Source: Verrucomicrobiaceae bacterium (GTDB lineage: Bacteria; Verrucomicrobiota; Verrucomicrobiia; Chthoniobacterales; Chthoniobacteraceae). From it: a stretch of DNA of 54,147 bases. This document shows positions 34,432 through 44,114 of this stretch, piece by piece (positions within the stretch are counted from its first letter, which is position 1; every line of letters starts with the position of its first letter). The translations under genes and the position numbers were made by a program. The stretch spans positions 1 through 54,147 of the forward strand of contig SXWH01000102.1 in the NCBI GenBank assembly GCA_005791535.1. The letters are read 5' to 3'. Below the pieces are notes generated by a model. That model did no database searches and had not been told where the DNA came from. It worked only from the letters and a program-made list of their open reading frames with translations.

Positions 34432-36030
34432 TCACGATGCCTGACCGCATACCTCAAAGATTGCCCTTCTCAAATCCGCACCCGAAACCGGCTTCGGCAC
34501 GATCATCGCGATGCCGTCCGGAAGCGTGCCAGCCGCCTTCATCTCCTCGCCGAATCCCGTCAGCAAGATTACCGGCAAGCCGGGACAAATGAGCCGGCAT
34601 TCCCTGGCGAGCTGTTCTCCATTCATTCCGGGCATCGACTGATCGGTGATGATGAGGTCAAACGCGCCCCTCTTAAGAGCGTCCAGAGCCTGCACTCCGT
34701 CGAACATCATCACCGCCTCATGACCATCCGTCCTGAGATGCTCGGAGATCAGTTCGCAAATAATCTCCTGATCGTCCACGACCAACACACGAAGCGGACG
34801 CGCTTCGGCGGGTGGTTCAGCCACGTCCATGCTCACAGTCGCGGCCGTTGTCGCAGGCAGCACGAGCGCGAAAGTCGTGCCCTTTCCCTCCTCGCTCAGG
34901 ATTTCGATATCGCCGCCGTGACGCTGAATAATGCCATAGGCGACCGACAATCCGAGTCCCGTGCCACGCTCGCCTTTCGTGGAAAAAAATGGCTCGAGAC
35001 ACCGCGCAACCTGTTCCGGATTCATGCCGGTCCCCGTATCGGAAACCTCGATTCTCACTTCGCCGCCCTGATCCAAGGTTCTCAATAGGATCGAGCCACC
35101 GGAAGGCATTGCATCGCACGCGTTGAAGATCAGATTCGTCAGCACCTCCCGCAGTTCCGGCCCGCAGCCCAGAACCCGGTTCACGGCTCGCAGCTCCGTC
35201 CCGACCCGAATCGTAACTCCGAGCGCACGCGCACGCACTTTCCATTTCGGGGCAGTGAATTCGAGAGCCTGCTCACAAAGTTGATTGGGGTCGAGCGCAA
35301 CGCGCACCTCGTCAGCCTCAGCCGGGCGGTAGAACTCTCGCAGGCGCCCGACAACGTGGGTCGCGTCCTGTGCCGCCGTGACGATGTGCGTGAGGTAGCT
35401 CCGCTCTCTGGAATCGGGTGCGTGATTTTGAAACCACGGCAAAAGGAGTTCACCGTACCCGAGGATCATCGTCAGCGCATTGTTGAAATCATGGGCAATT
35501 CCACCTGCCATCACACCGAGGGCGCGGAGTCGTTCCTGGCGAACGACCTGTTGCTGGGCATCGAGCAGTTTTAGATTAGCGCGCTCCAGTTCCTCGGTTC
35601 TCTTTCGGACCGTTTCATCGAGCCGGAGGTTGAGGAATCGATTTTCCAGCAGATTGCGAATCCGGAGTTGAACCTCGGTCGTGTCCAGTGGTTTGGTAAT
35701 GAAGTCACTCGCACCCGAACGAAGCGCCTTCCGTCGGGTCTCCGGCGAAATATCGGCAGTCAGCACGACGATCGGCAGGAAACTATTCGCATCGAGAAGC
35801 TCACGGATTTGCGAAATGACCTGATACCCGTCCACGTGCGGCATGTGGAGATCGGTGAGCACCAAATCCGGTGAGAATTCGGCAAATAGCGGCACAGCCT
35901 CGCGCGGATCCACCGTGCTCCGCCACTCCACGCCACCGTACAACTCCAAAACCCGCTCCAAAAGGCGGATGTTCGATGGTTCATCATCAATTATGAGTAT
36001 TCTTGCCGGCGGCAATTGATTCTGATGCAT
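34432..36030 (-). CDS. Cytosolic hybrid histidine kinase (REC-HK-REC)
   Basis: A 532-residue soluble protein with no membrane helix. Receiver 1 spans 10-130 with D60 (DLVLTDLHMPHVDGYQV), a coiled-coil 130-170 leads to a HisKA domain with H180 (GVMAGGIAHDFNNALTMI), an ATPase domain follows at about 285-395 (LTNLIFNACDAMPSGG, DTGTGMN, GTGLGLSVAYGI) and receiver 2 at 412-530 with D463 (DLIITDQSMPGMNGE). The GGIAHDFNN type is typical of NtrB-like kinases. It should receive phosphate from a partner kinase through receiver 1 and signal onward through receiver 2. It heads the minus-strand run above moxR. Confidence 0.92.
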   Translation of the reverse strand: MHQNQLPPARILIIDDEPSNIRLLERVLELYGGVEWRSTVDPREAVPLFAEFSPDLVLTDLHMPHVDGYQVISQIRELLDANSFLPIVVLTADISPETRRKALRSGASDFITKPLDTTEVQLRIRNLLENRFLNLRLDETVRKRTEELERANLKLLDAQQQVVRQERLRALGVMAGGIAHDFNNALTMILGYGELLLPWFQNHAPDSRERSYLTHIVTAAQDATHVVGRLREFYRPAEADEVRVALDPNQLCEQALEFTAPKWKVRARALGVTIRVGTELRAVNRVLGCGPELREVLTNLIFNACDAMPSGGSILLRTLDQGGEVRIEVSDTGTGMNPEQVARCLEPFFSTKGERGTGLGLSVAYGIIQRHGGDIEILSEEGKGTTFALVLPATTAATVSMDVAEPPAEARPLRVLVVDDQEIICELISEHLRTDGHEAVMMFDGVQALDALKRGAFDLIITDQSMPGMNGEQLARECRLICPGLPVILLTGFGEEMKAAGTLPDGIAMIVPKPVSGADLRRAIFEVCGQAS

Positions 36031-36095
36031 GGGCTAACGGGACAGTATCCGGATACGGTCGACTTCAAATGAGAAAGCATGTTACATGCCCTAAA

Positions 36096-36833
36096 ATGAC
36101 AAACGAGATAGAACCACCGAGCCCTTCGCCTTCGCCAGGAAAAGGCGCGGGGGTGAAGCGTTTGTTTAGCAAAATCGCCGGACGCTACGACACCGCGAAT
36201 CATTTATTGAGCGCCGGCATGGACTTTCTGTGGCGGCGCCGCGCCGCCGCAGTGATCAAAGCCACCACGCCATCACGAATACTGGATGTGGCAACCGGCA
36301 GCGGCGATCTAGCCCTCGCGCTTCAAAAGGCATGCCCTGATGCCGCCCTAACAGCCACTGATTTTTGCCAGCCAATGCTCGATGAAGCAGCGCAAAAAGG
36401 TCTTACGGATCTGGTGCTCGCCGATGCTCTCGCGCTGCCATTTGAAGACATGCGATTTGACGCCCTCACCGTCGCATTCGGACTCCGGAATATGGAGGAC
36501 TGGAGTCGCGCCATCTCCGAAATGCGGAGAGTGCTTAAACCGGGCGGGCTGCTGCTCGTACTGGATTTCTCCGTTCCTCCCCCGCCCCTTCGCGGCCTCT
36601 ACCGCTTTTATCTTCACAAAATTCTTCCCCGCTTTGCTGCCGTCGTAACGGGTGAAAAATCCGCCTACGAATACCTTGCTGATTCCATCGAAGCGTTTCC
36701 GTGCGGCGACACGATGAACGCGCTCATCGAAAGCTGCGGCTTCGAGGGCGCTCGTTGCGAACGACTCACAGGTGGCATCGTTTCGCTCTACACCGCCCGC
36801 CGTCCGGCGGCATCCACGGTTTCCGCGCAGTAG
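36096..36833 (+). CDS. menG: Demethylmenaquinone methyltransferase (UbiE/MenG)
   Basis: The ATG at 36096 starts a 245-residue methyltransferase with the UbiE/MenG pattern: FSKIAGRYDTANHLLSAGMDFLWRR, SAM-binding ILDVATGSGDLALAL, TATDFCQPML, VAFGLRNMEDW and the late YEYLADSIEAFPCG. It methylates demethylmenaquinone (or a ubiquinone precursor) in the inner-membrane quinone pathway. Menaquinone use is more likely in this group; no other men genes are visible. A Pro-rich N-terminal tail (PPSPSPSPGKG) precedes the domain. The last 46 bases overlap the convergent glycosyltransferase. Earlier starts (36003, 36072) lack family similarity. Confidence 0.9.
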   Translation: MTNEIEPPSPSPSPGKGAGVKRLFSKIAGRYDTANHLLSAGMDFLWRRRAAAVIKATTPSRILDVATGSGDLALALQKACPDAALTATDFCQPMLDEAAQKGLTDLVLADALALPFEDMRFDALTVAFGLRNMEDWSRAISEMRRVLKPGGLLLVLDFSVPPPPLRGLYRFYLHKILPRFAAVVTGEKSAYEYLADSIEAFPCGDTMNALIESCGFEGARCERLTGGIVSLYTARRPAASTVSAQ

Positions 36834-38032
36834 CGCGAGAAGATCCCGGCCACAACGCTCCACGAATAATTCGCCGCAACGTGAAGCCGCGCATCCGCAG
36901 CCATCGCCGCGGCGCGCTCAGGATTCTGCAGAAGTTGGATGACAGAGGTAGCGAAGTCATCCGCGTTGTCTGCAATCACGACATTTTTCCCGTGTTCGTA
37001 GTCGAGCCCCTCAACTCCAATGCTTGTCGAGACCACAGGAGTTCCCATCGCCATCGCTTCGTAAACTTTGATCCGGGTTCCGCCTCCGACGCGCAATGGA
37101 AGAATCATTACCGCGGCATCGGCCATATGCGGTCGCACATCGGGGACCGTCCCAGTCAGCCGGATTCGCGGGTCGTTTTCAGCGAGCGCGCGAAGCGACG
37201 CAGGAGGGTTTCGCCCGATGCCCAGAAACTCCGCATCCGGCACCGCAGCCCGGATGCGCGGAAGAATCTCACCGGCAAACCAGCGGACGGCGTCCTGATT
37301 TGCATCCCAGTCCATCGCGCCCAAAAATGCCATCACCGGACGCGAGGCTCGCTGTGCGGGCGGCTGAAAAAACTCGCAATCCACCCCCGTGGGCACGGCA
37401 CCGAGGACGTTCGTCATACCCATTTCACGGAATAGCACGACATCGGATTCCGAAACCGCCACCTGCGTATCCACAAACGCCGCAGCCTGACGTTCCAATC
37501 TCTCGACAGCCTTCCACTGCCGGCGGTAGAGCGCGCGCTTCAAGGGATTCGAGGCGGTCTCGGAGTGGCGTTTAAAAATCACCGATTCGACGTTGTGCTG
37601 GAACAACATCATGGGCAACCGCGGCCGCGCGCCGAGTTCCAGCAAATTTCCCATCGGCGCAAGGTAGTCGCAAATGATCAGGTCGAATCGCCCGGAGACA
37701 ATCAGTCTCTCCAAATGCCCAACGGTCTCCGCTGAAACATACTTCGAAGCGAGAAATGGATATTTTCCAAAGAGAGTGTTCCCCAGCACCTCGGCGTAAA
37801 AGCGAGGGCCGCGCTTATTTTTCACCGCGTGCGGCACGGGGATTACCTCGTGACAGTACTCATTGGCCAGGGCAACCGCCTCGTCAGAATCCGCGGGCGT
37901 CCGCAGACAAAGATACGTGAGCTCATGCGCCTTCCGGAGCTCCTTCAACATATTGAACGTGCGGATGCGGTCACCACCATTAAGCGGGTGCAGGATGCGG
38001 CAATTGTGGAAGAGAATTCTCAAGAGCCGCAC
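36788..38032 (-). CDS. GT-B fold glycosyltransferase (family 4-like)
   Basis: A 414-residue protein with an N-terminal GT4-like domain (RILFHNCRILHPLNGGDRIRTFNML, the glycine-rich GGDRIR acceptor loop) and a C-terminal donor domain ending EAMAMGTPVVSTSIGVEGLDY, the ExxxxGxPVV nucleotide-sugar motif. VMAFLGAMDWDANQDAVRWF marks the start of the second domain. It lies 54 bp downstream of an alpha/beta hydrolase on the same strand, close to a UDP-glucuronate decarboxylase. Its acceptor and donor are unknown; UDP-sugar use is likely. Its C-terminus overlaps the menG end. Confidence 0.88.
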   Translation of the reverse strand: MRLLRILFHNCRILHPLNGGDRIRTFNMLKELRKAHELTYLCLRTPADSDEAVALANEYCHEVIPVPHAVKNKRGPRFYAEVLGNTLFGKYPFLASKYVSAETVGHLERLIVSGRFDLIICDYLAPMGNLLELGARPRLPMMLFQHNVESVIFKRHSETASNPLKRALYRRQWKAVERLERQAAAFVDTQVAVSESDVVLFREMGMTNVLGAVPTGVDCEFFQPPAQRASRPVMAFLGAMDWDANQDAVRWFAGEILPRIRAAVPDAEFLGIGRNPPASLRALAENDPRIRLTGTVPDVRPHMADAAVMILPLRVGGGTRIKVYEAMAMGTPVVSTSIGVEGLDYEHGKNVVIADNADDFATSVIQLLQNPERAAAMAADARLHVAANYSWSVVAGIFSRYCAETVDAAGRRAV

Positions 38033-38086
38033 ACCGTAGCGATGGGAGCATCCGGGGCAAAATGAATTTCGGCTGCGCGCCGAATG

Positions 38087-39013
38087 TTATGAGCCGGACT
38101 CAATCAGCAGCGGCTTTACAGCCACGCCATCGCTCCACTTTCCCATCGATAGCGACGGATTGAACGGACGACCGGAAATCGCGGAATCGAGCAGTTCATC
38201 AAAAAGCCGCCAGTATCCAAACCAGTCGATTGCTCCGGATGAAAATCGATCCTGCGCGAGTGGTGCAAGATGCCCCGGAGAGATCGGCGGCCAGCCATGA
38301 GAGTCGGACTGCACCGTGATAAAACGCCGCTCTGCGACATGTGCGACCGCTTCCCAAATTCGCCGCGAGGTCCGCGTGCCGACAAATTTGTCGTCGCTGC
38401 CGACAACAAGTGCGACCTTTGTCCGATTCGGGATGGTGGAAAAATCGTCGAGCGGAATCATCTGCCACCCATTCTCCGGCCCCTGTCCGGAATGCACCGG
38501 CATAATCGCGAGCGGCACTGGAAGCATTTCCTTCTGCGCTCTGGCCGCATAAGCCGCCGCCCCAACGCCCCCGGCGGAATGTCCCACAACAAGCAACCGC
38601 GAGCTATCCGCCGCGACCCGCCCTGGTTCAGCGAGAATCTCGAAAGCCTTCCGCACTGCCGCGATGGTATTGGGGGTGTAGTCGGGCGGCGGTGTGATGA
38701 GGTCCTTTTGGTATTGCGGATAGATCACGATCGCCCCTCGCCGGACAATGTGCGTTACCCACGCGCGGTAAGGATCCGGGGTCAGCGCGCTGTAGCCGTG
38801 CAGAAAGAGAACAACCGGAGCGGACTTCGGCGCGGGCTCGGCGGGCTCAAACAGCCAGAACCTTTTTCCTCCCGCGCCGTGCTCGCTCTCCCGCACTGAA
38901 CGATGCAGATACGCCGAACCGCCCGGACCCGATTTCGGTTGTTCCGGAGGGCGAGGTGCGGCGTCAGCGGACGCGAGTGCCATAAGAACAACAGCTACGA
39001 AAACTTTGCACAT
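38087..39013 (-). CDS. Secreted alpha/beta hydrolase (dienelactone/PET-hydrolase-like)
   Basis: The ATG at 39013 gives a 308-residue protein with a signal peptide ([17 protein letters not shown]). The catalytic triad is visible: nucleophile S146 in [11 protein letters not shown], Asp near 203 in VGSDDKFVG and His near 231 in QSDSHGWPP; the oxyanion region is [10 protein letters not shown]. The layout resembles secreted serine esterases of the polyester/dienelactone hydrolase type. A start at 39115 would overlap the divergent decarboxylase gene and lacks a signal peptide at its N-terminus. It may be co-transcribed with the glycosyltransferase. Substrate is unknown. Confidence 0.82.
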   Translation of the reverse strand: MCKVFVAVVLMALASADAAPRPPEQPKSGPGGSAYLHRSVRESEHGAGGKRFWLFEPAEPAPKSAPVVLFLHGYSALTPDPYRAWVTHIVRRGAIVIYPQYQKDLITPPPDYTPNTIAAVRKAFEILAEPGRVAADSSRLLVVGHSAGGVGAAAYAARAQKEMLPVPLAIMPVHSGQGPENGWQMIPLDDFSTIPNRTKVALVVGSDDKFVGTRTSRRIWEAVAHVAERRFITVQSDSHGWPPISPGHLAPLAQDRFSSGAIDWFGYWRLFDELLDSAISGRPFNPSLSMGKWSDGVAVKPLLIESGS

Positions 39014-39085
39014 GCGATGAATGCTGCCGGTGCGAAACGCAGCTTTCCAGTAGAAAGCTGATTCCACCGACGGAGCTTCTGTGCA

Positions 39086-40075
39086 ATGGTGGGCGAAATC
39101 ATGTTCAAACGCCAATCAGACAGTCCAATTTCCGTCGTCACCGGTGCCGCAGGGTTCCTAGGTTCGCATCTTACAGACCGGCTTCTGGCCGAGGGCCATC
39201 GCGTGATCGGGATCGATAACTTCATCACCGGGAACACGAACAACATCGAGCATCTGGCGGGCAACGAGCGATACCGCTTCATCAAGCACGATGTTTCAAA
39301 TTTCATCTTCCTGCCGGACGACGTGGACTATGTGTTTCACTTTGCTTCGCCCGCTTCTCCGATCGACTATTTGGAATATCCGATCCAGACGCTGAAGGTC
39401 GGCTCACTCGGCACGCACAACACGCTCGGCCTCGCGAAGGACAAGAAAGCGCGATACCTCATCGCCAGCACGAGTGAATGCTACGGGGACCCGCTGGAGC
39501 ATCCGCAAAAGGAAAGCTACTGGGGCAATGTCAACCCCGTCGGCCCGCGCGGCTGCTACGACGAGGCCAAGCGTTTCGCGGAAGCCATGACAATGGCCTA
39601 CCACCGGGCACACGGCGTGGACACGAAGATTGTGCGCATCTTCAACACTTACGGCCCGCGGATGCGGTTGCGTGACGGTCGTGTGGTTCCTGCTTTCGTC
39701 GGTCAGGCTTTGACCGGGAAGCCGATTTCGATCTTCGGCGACGGATCCCAAACGCGATCGTTCTGCTACTGCGCGGACCTCATCGACGGAATCTACCGGC
39801 TATCCCAGTCGGATTTCCATGAGCCGGTAAACATCGGGAACCCGCATGAAATGACGATCAAACAGTTCGCCGAGGAAGTCGTGAAATACACGGGCTCCTC
39901 GTCGAAGCTCGATTACAAGCCATTGCCGCAGGATGATCCGAAGGTGCGCAAACCGGATATCACCCGCGCCCGCACATTGCTCGGATGGGAGCCGAAGGTG
40001 CCCTTTTCCGAGGGTATTGTGAAAACAATCGAGTTCTTCCGCGGCCGCGTCGCAGCGGGCGATGTCGTGGCCTAA
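39086..40075 (+). CDS. uxs: UDP-glucuronate decarboxylase (UDP-xylose synthase)
   Basis: A 329-residue short-chain dehydrogenase: NAD-binding [15 protein letters not shown] (G20, G23, G26), active-site [14 protein letters not shown] (S130, E131) and YxxxK as Y158/K162 in [16 protein letters not shown]. The NIEHLAGN and [16 protein letters not shown] blocks are diagnostic of UXS. It converts UDP-glucuronate to UDP-xylose in the cytosol, supplying pentose for surface polysaccharide, consistent with the neighbouring glycosyltransferase. A second ATG at 39101 is possible. Its TAA overlaps the convergent amylase stop. Confidence 0.93.
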   Translation: MVGEIMFKRQSDSPISVVTGAAGFLGSHLTDRLLAEGHRVIGIDNFITGNTNNIEHLAGNERYRFIKHDVSNFIFLPDDVDYVFHFASPASPIDYLEYPIQTLKVGSLGTHNTLGLAKDKKARYLIASTSECYGDPLEHPQKESYWGNVNPVGPRGCYDEAKRFAEAMTMAYHRAHGVDTKIVRIFNTYGPRMRLRDGRVVPAFVGQALTGKPISIFGDGSQTRSFCYCADLIDGIYRLSQSDFHEPVNIGNPHEMTIKQFAEEVVKYTGSSSKLDYKPLPQDDPKVRKPDITRARTLLGWEPKVPFSEGIVKTIEFFRGRVAAGDVVA

Positions 40076-42033
40076 TTTGCCGAAAAGACAGCCACGCTGC
40101 GCGGCGGCATGGTGATTTCCACGTGAGGCGTCCTGCCGGACCACTTGACTTCGGGAATCACAGCGCCGCCAGCGGGATAAACAGCCTCGAGTTTCAACAC
40201 ACCGGACTTCGTCAACAGCGGACGTTTCGGAGCGACCAATTGCATCGGAGCACCGGGCATACCGGTAACCGACGAGGCCTTGGACGCATTGACGACCACC
40301 AGCACAGCATCGGTGGTCGTGTATCGGGCGAAGGCGAATATGCCATCGTCCTTGGGCGTATCCGCACTGTCCACCCACAGAGGCACAGTGGCCCCGCGAC
40401 TAAGCGCGGGCAGTTCGCGCCGGAGTTTCGTAAAATGCGCGATTGCCGAAAATGTCGCACTCTCCACGGCAGACTGCATGCGCGCCGGCTCGTCTGTGCG
40501 AAGGAAAGTCATGCGCCCGGTCTCGGTATCGGCAGTGAGCTTTCCATCGAGGTCGAGAAGCGCCGCCTCGGTGCCGTAATACAGGCACGGAATACCCTCT
40601 GAAAACAGAACCAAGGCATTCGCGAGAATATTGCTTCGCTCGTTGACCTTCCAGGCCCTGAAGCGGTTGAGACCGTCGTGGTTCTCCACAAAGTTCACCA
40701 TTTTCTGGCGCGCATTGAGTCCATCGAGCCCTGGCGTCGGATTGTAATGCGGTCCGTATGAATTCTTGAGTGCCGCCTCCAAATTGAGCGGTGACCCGAA
40801 TTCATCATTGCTGTGACGCAGGAACTGGCGCGCCGCGAAGCAGAAGTCGAAACTCAACACACTGTCGAGACTCGGATCCTTACGCTCCGGCCATTGCTGG
40901 CGATACGTATACCTTCCTGCGACTTCCGGCGAACCATCATAGACCTCTCCAAACATCAGCAATCGTTTTGCACGCTCTGGGCCCAATGCGCCGCGCAGGC
41001 GCTCGGTGAATGCCTCCCAAAATTCCCGGTGCACATGCTTCACCGTATCGATTCGCAATCCATCAACGCCGACGGTCTCGATGTAGAAACGGTAAATCTC
41101 CACGAATTCGTTCACGACCGCATCGAAATGCTCGCCGTTCGGGTCCGTCCAAATGTCGCGCAGAGAAAAAAAGTCGCACACCACTTCCTCTCCGTCACGC
41201 CGGCCAAGCGAATCCCCACTCATTCCCTTCCGTCCGTAAGCCTCAAGCTTCTGAAGGATGCCGCTCGTAGCGACTTGCCGTCCAAGAATCGTCTCCGGCC
41301 CGGCCGGCTGAGTCTGAAGTGCATTCCACTCGGGGATGTTCATCCATCGCGCATTTGCGTAGTAACCATCCTTGCGAAAAGGCTGCTGCCATTCCGAAAG
41401 TTCATCCCGATCGTGCCGCCCATTTCCATTCGCGTCGTAATAAAATACCGGACCTGCGTGATTGCAGACCACATCTTGAATCACCTTCAGACCGTGCTTG
41501 TGCGCAAGGGCCACGAAGTCCTTGTAGTGTTGCATCCGCCCGTCGCGACTATCGGGATATTCCACCGCGCCATTGAAGGACTTCCGTGAAACGAGATGTG
41601 GATCGATATCGAGAAAGTTCTGCGTCCAGTATCCGTGATAACCGGTCTTCGGCCCACCGAGGTCGGCGAGAGAATACCAAACATTTTTGACAGGCGGCGT
41701 GATCCAAATGGCTGTGACACCAAGTTTTTCAAAGTATCCCGCAGCAATAGCCTTCTCCAATCCGCGCAAATCGCCTCCGTGGTACTTCACGATGTCGAGT
41801 TGCCGCGGATCGTAGAGCTTGGGGTCGCTTCCCTCGGGAATGTTGTTCGACGCGTCGCCGTCGGCGAATCGATCCGTGAGAACAAAATAGATCACGTCAT
41901 CGCTCCACGGCCGCGACGACGTATCCTGCCCACGCAGCACATTTCCGGCGGCAACTATGAGAAGTGCAGCCCAGACGAGACGAATTCCATTCAGAAGACC
42001 TGCAAGAATGAGCCGATCAAGTCCCCGCTTCAC
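40072..42033 (-). CDS. Secreted GH13 alpha-amylase family enzyme
   Basis: A 653-residue protein with a signal or anchor helix ([17 protein letters not shown]) and a GH13 barrel: [27 protein letters not shown], nucleophile D329 ([11 protein letters not shown]), acid/base E363 ([11 protein letters not shown]) and D453 ([11 protein letters not shown]). [14 protein letters not shown] loop at 200-212 looks like a calcium site. The C-terminal ~90 residues form a beta domain. It should cleave alpha-glucans outside the cytosol; exact specificity (amylase, pullulanase or cyclomaltodextrinase type) is open. It starts 3 bp after sdhB, an odd partner, and ends in a hairpin. Confidence 0.88.
   Translation of the reverse strand: MKRGLDRLILAGLLNGIRLVWAALLIVAAGNVLRGQDTSSRPWSDDVIYFVLTDRFADGDASNNIPEGSDPKLYDPRQLDIVKYHGGDLRGLEKAIAAGYFEKLGVTAIWITPPVKNVWYSLADLGGPKTGYHGYWTQNFLDIDPHLVSRKSFNGAVEYPDSRDGRMQHYKDFVALAHKHGLKVIQDVVCNHAGPVFYYDANGNGRHDRDELSEWQQPFRKDGYYANARWMNIPEWNALQTQPAGPETILGRQVATSGILQKLEAYGRKGMSGDSLGRRDGEEVVCDFFSLRDIWTDPNGEHFDAVVNEFVEIYRFYIETVGVDGLRIDTVKHVHREFWEAFTERLRGALGPERAKRLLMFGEVYDGSPEVAGRYTYRQQWPERKDPSLDSVLSFDFCFAARQFLRHSNDEFGSPLNLEAALKNSYGPHYNPTPGLDGLNARQKMVNFVENHDGLNRFRAWKVNERSNILANALVLFSEGIPCLYYGTEAALLDLDGKLTADTETGRMTFLRTDEPARMQSAVESATFSAIAHFTKLRRELPALSRGATVPLWVDSADTPKDDGIFAFARYTTTDAVLVVVNASKASSVTGMPGAPMQLVAPKRPLLTKSGVLKLEAVYPAGGAVIPEVKWSGRTPHVEITMPPRSVAVFSAN
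40083..40105 (-). terminator. Weak terminator-like hairpin inside the end of the amylase gene
   Basis: On the minus strand GCCGCG-CAG-CGTGGC (one G.U pair) is followed by TGTCTTTT, within the last codons of the GH13 gene. Stem and T-tract are modest, but it ends the tyrA-aroA-sdhB-amylase run before a convergent gene. Confidence 0.35.
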
Positions 42034-42036
42034 CGG

Positions 42037-42792
42037 TTACACCGATTCCTTCGCGCTGGCCGCGATGTATTCCCGATTCAGACGGGCAATGACCGTCGCA
42101 GGAATATTCGCCGGACAGACGGCTTCACATTCGTAGTAGTTCGAGCAGTTGCCAAAGCCTTCCTTGTCCATCTGCACAACCATCGAGAGCGCACGCTTTG
42201 TCCGCTCTGGCTGGCCCTGCGGAAGCAGCGCCAGATGCGAAACTTTCGCGCCGACGAACAGCATCGCAGAACCATTCGGGCACGCACCGACACAGGCTCC
42301 GCAACCGATGCAGGCCGCCGCCTCCATCGCAAGATCCGCGTTCACCTTGGAAATAGGAAGCGAGTTTCCATCCACAGCACTGCCGGCCCGCGCGGTGATA
42401 AATCCGCCAGCCTGCTGAATGCGATCAAATGCAGACCGATCGACGCACAGATCGCGAATCACCGGAAATGCACGGGCGCGGAACGGTTCGATGTAGATCG
42501 TGTCGCCATCCTTGAATTTGCGCATGTAAAGCTGGCAGGTCGTCGTCTGCGAAATTGCCGGGTCGCCATGCGGAATCCCGTTGATTGTCAGAGAACACAT
42601 TCCGCAGATTCCCTCGCGGCAATCGTGATCAAACGCGATCGGTTCCTCGCCTTTCTTTGTGAGCTGGTCGTTCACGACATCGAGCATTTCCAGAAAGGAA
42701 GCCTCGCCGGGAATATTGTTCGCATCGATGTCCACGATTTGGCCGGCCGATTGTGAGTCCTTTTGGCGCCAGACTTTAAGTTTCAGGTTCAT
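42037..42792 (-). CDS. sdhB: Succinate dehydrogenase/fumarate reductase iron-sulfur subunit
   Basis: A 251-residue iron-sulfur subunit with all cluster ligands: 2Fe-2S C58, C63, C66 and C86 ([10 protein letters not shown]...TTTC), then [12 protein letters not shown] (C161, C164, C167, C171) and [12 protein letters not shown] (C216, C222, C226) for the 4Fe-4S and 3Fe-4S clusters. Sequence resembles the SdhB of the Bacteroidetes/Verrucomicrobia type E succinate:quinone oxidoreductases. No sdhA or sdhC is adjacent: aroA lies 20 bp upstream and the amylase 3 bp downstream. Either the other subunits are elsewhere or this is a displaced copy. Confidence 0.93.
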   Translation of the reverse strand: MNLKLKVWRQKDSQSAGQIVDIDANNIPGEASFLEMLDVVNDQLTKKGEEPIAFDHDCREGICGMCSLTINGIPHGDPAISQTTTCQLYMRKFKDGDTIYIEPFRARAFPVIRDLCVDRSAFDRIQQAGGFITARAGSAVDGNSLPISKVNADLAMEAAACIGCGACVGACPNGSAMLFVGAKVSHLALLPQGQPERTKRALSMVVQMDKEGFGNCSNYYECEAVCPANIPATVIARLNREYIAASAKESV

Positions 42793-42812
42793 ACGCAGAA
42801 TGATTCAGGTTG

Positions 42813-44114
42813 TTATTCGTTGGATTTTCCGGGTTTGAGAAACCGCTGCAATTGCTCGTAGAAGCCCGGATAACTGGTGTTCACGCACTCCGTATCGCGC
42901 ACGGTCGTCTGGCCTTCGCTGAACATTCCGAGCACCGCGCACGCCATCGCGATGCGATGATCGCCAAAGCTCTCCACGTCAGCACCGTGGTATTCACCGC
43001 CGCCTTCGATTTCCATTCCGTCCTCGGTTTCGAATACATCGACGCCAAACGCCCGGAGGTTCTTCGCAATCGCCGCGATCCGGTCTGTTTCCTTCACACG
43101 CAGCTCTTTCGCGTCCTTGATAATCGTACGCCCGGTCGCGAGGGCCGCTGCGACTGCGAGAATCGGCAGCTCATCGATGACGTTCGGGATCTCTCTCCCG
43201 GCGATGGTCGTCGCTTTGAGTTCCACTCCCCGGATTTCCACCGAGCCGCGTGGTTCGCCTTCGGTAGCGTCGACGATTTCGTTCACGTGCGCACCCATCC
43301 GAATCAGCACGGCCAGAATGCCGGTGCGAGTTGGATTGAGGCCGACATTCTTCACGATCAAATGCGAACCCGGCATCGCCGCGGCCGCAACCAGCCAGAA
43401 GGCTGCACTCGAAATGTCTCCCGGCACCTCGAAATCGCGCGACTCAAGCTGCTGGCCGCCCAAAACCGAAACCGTCAGCCCGTTCTTGCGTGGACGAACC
43501 ACATGCCATGCGAGCATACGCTCCGTATGATCGCGGCTTTGCTCGGGCTCTGTTACGCTCGTGCTGCCGCGTGCAAAAAGCCCGGCTAGAAGAATGGCGC
43601 TCTTCACCTGCGCGCTCGCAACAGGCGATTGATACGCGATTCCCTTCAATTCCCCGCCTTCAATCACCAGCGGCGCTCGGCCCTTCTCTCCCTCGGCGGT
43701 AATGCGTGCGCCCATCTGAGTGAGCGGTTCGATGACGCGGCCCATGGGGCGCTTTGAAAGTGACGCATCGCCCACAAGGCGGGAACGGAATGGCTGCGCA
43801 GACAGGATGCCGCACATCAAACGCATCGTCGTACCCGAGTTCCCGCAGTCGATGTCTCCTGTCGGTGGCAGGAACTTTCCGCGCCGTCCATGGACGACAA
43901 CTGTGGTATTATCCACGCGCTGAATCTCCACACCCAACTGCTGGAAGGCCTTCATCGTCGAAAGGCAGTCCTCACTGGGCAAAAATCCCGTGATCGTAGC
44001 CGTGCCGTTTGCCATCGCGGCGAGCATGATGGAGCGATGCGAGATACTCTTGTCCCCGGGGACGGTTATTTCGGCGTTGATTTCAGGTGCTCTTCGGATC
44101 TTCCAGTCAGTCAT
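42813..44114 (-). CDS. aroA: 3-phosphoshikimate 1-carboxyvinyltransferase (EPSP synthase)
   Basis: A 433-residue EPSP synthase: TVPGDKSISHRSIMLAAMA, LPSEDCLSTM, DCGNSGTTMRLMCGIL and late FGDHRIAMACAVLGMF. It joins phosphoenolpyruvate to shikimate-3-phosphate, the penultimate chorismate step. The start overlaps the tyrA stop by 4 bp, and sdhB follows after 20 bp. Chorismate made here feeds the chorismatase gene at 8.5 kb, though there is no physical link. Confidence 0.96.
   Translation of the reverse strand: MTDWKIRRAPEINAEITVPGDKSISHRSIMLAAMANGTATITGFLPSEDCLSTMKAFQQLGVEIQRVDNTTVVVHGRRGKFLPPTGDIDCGNSGTTMRLMCGILSAQPFRSRLVGDASLSKRPMGRVIEPLTQMGARITAEGEKGRAPLVIEGGELKGIAYQSPVASAQVKSAILLAGLFARGSTSVTEPEQSRDHTERMLAWHVVRPRKNGLTVSVLGGQQLESRDFEVPGDISSAAFWLVAAAAMPGSHLIVKNVGLNPTRTGILAVLIRMGAHVNEIVDATEGEPRGSVEIRGVELKATTIAGREIPNVIDELPILAVAAALATGRTIIKDAKELRVKETDRIAAIAKNLRAFGVDVFETEDGMEIEGGGEYHGADVESFGDHRIAMACAVLGMFSEGQTTVRDTECVNTSYPGFYEQLQRFLKPGKSNE

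Noticed and set aside
36797..36810. Hairpin CCGCC-GTCC-GGCGG as terminator for menG or the glycosyltransferase
   Set aside because: No T-tract follows on either strand and it lies within coding sequence of both genes.
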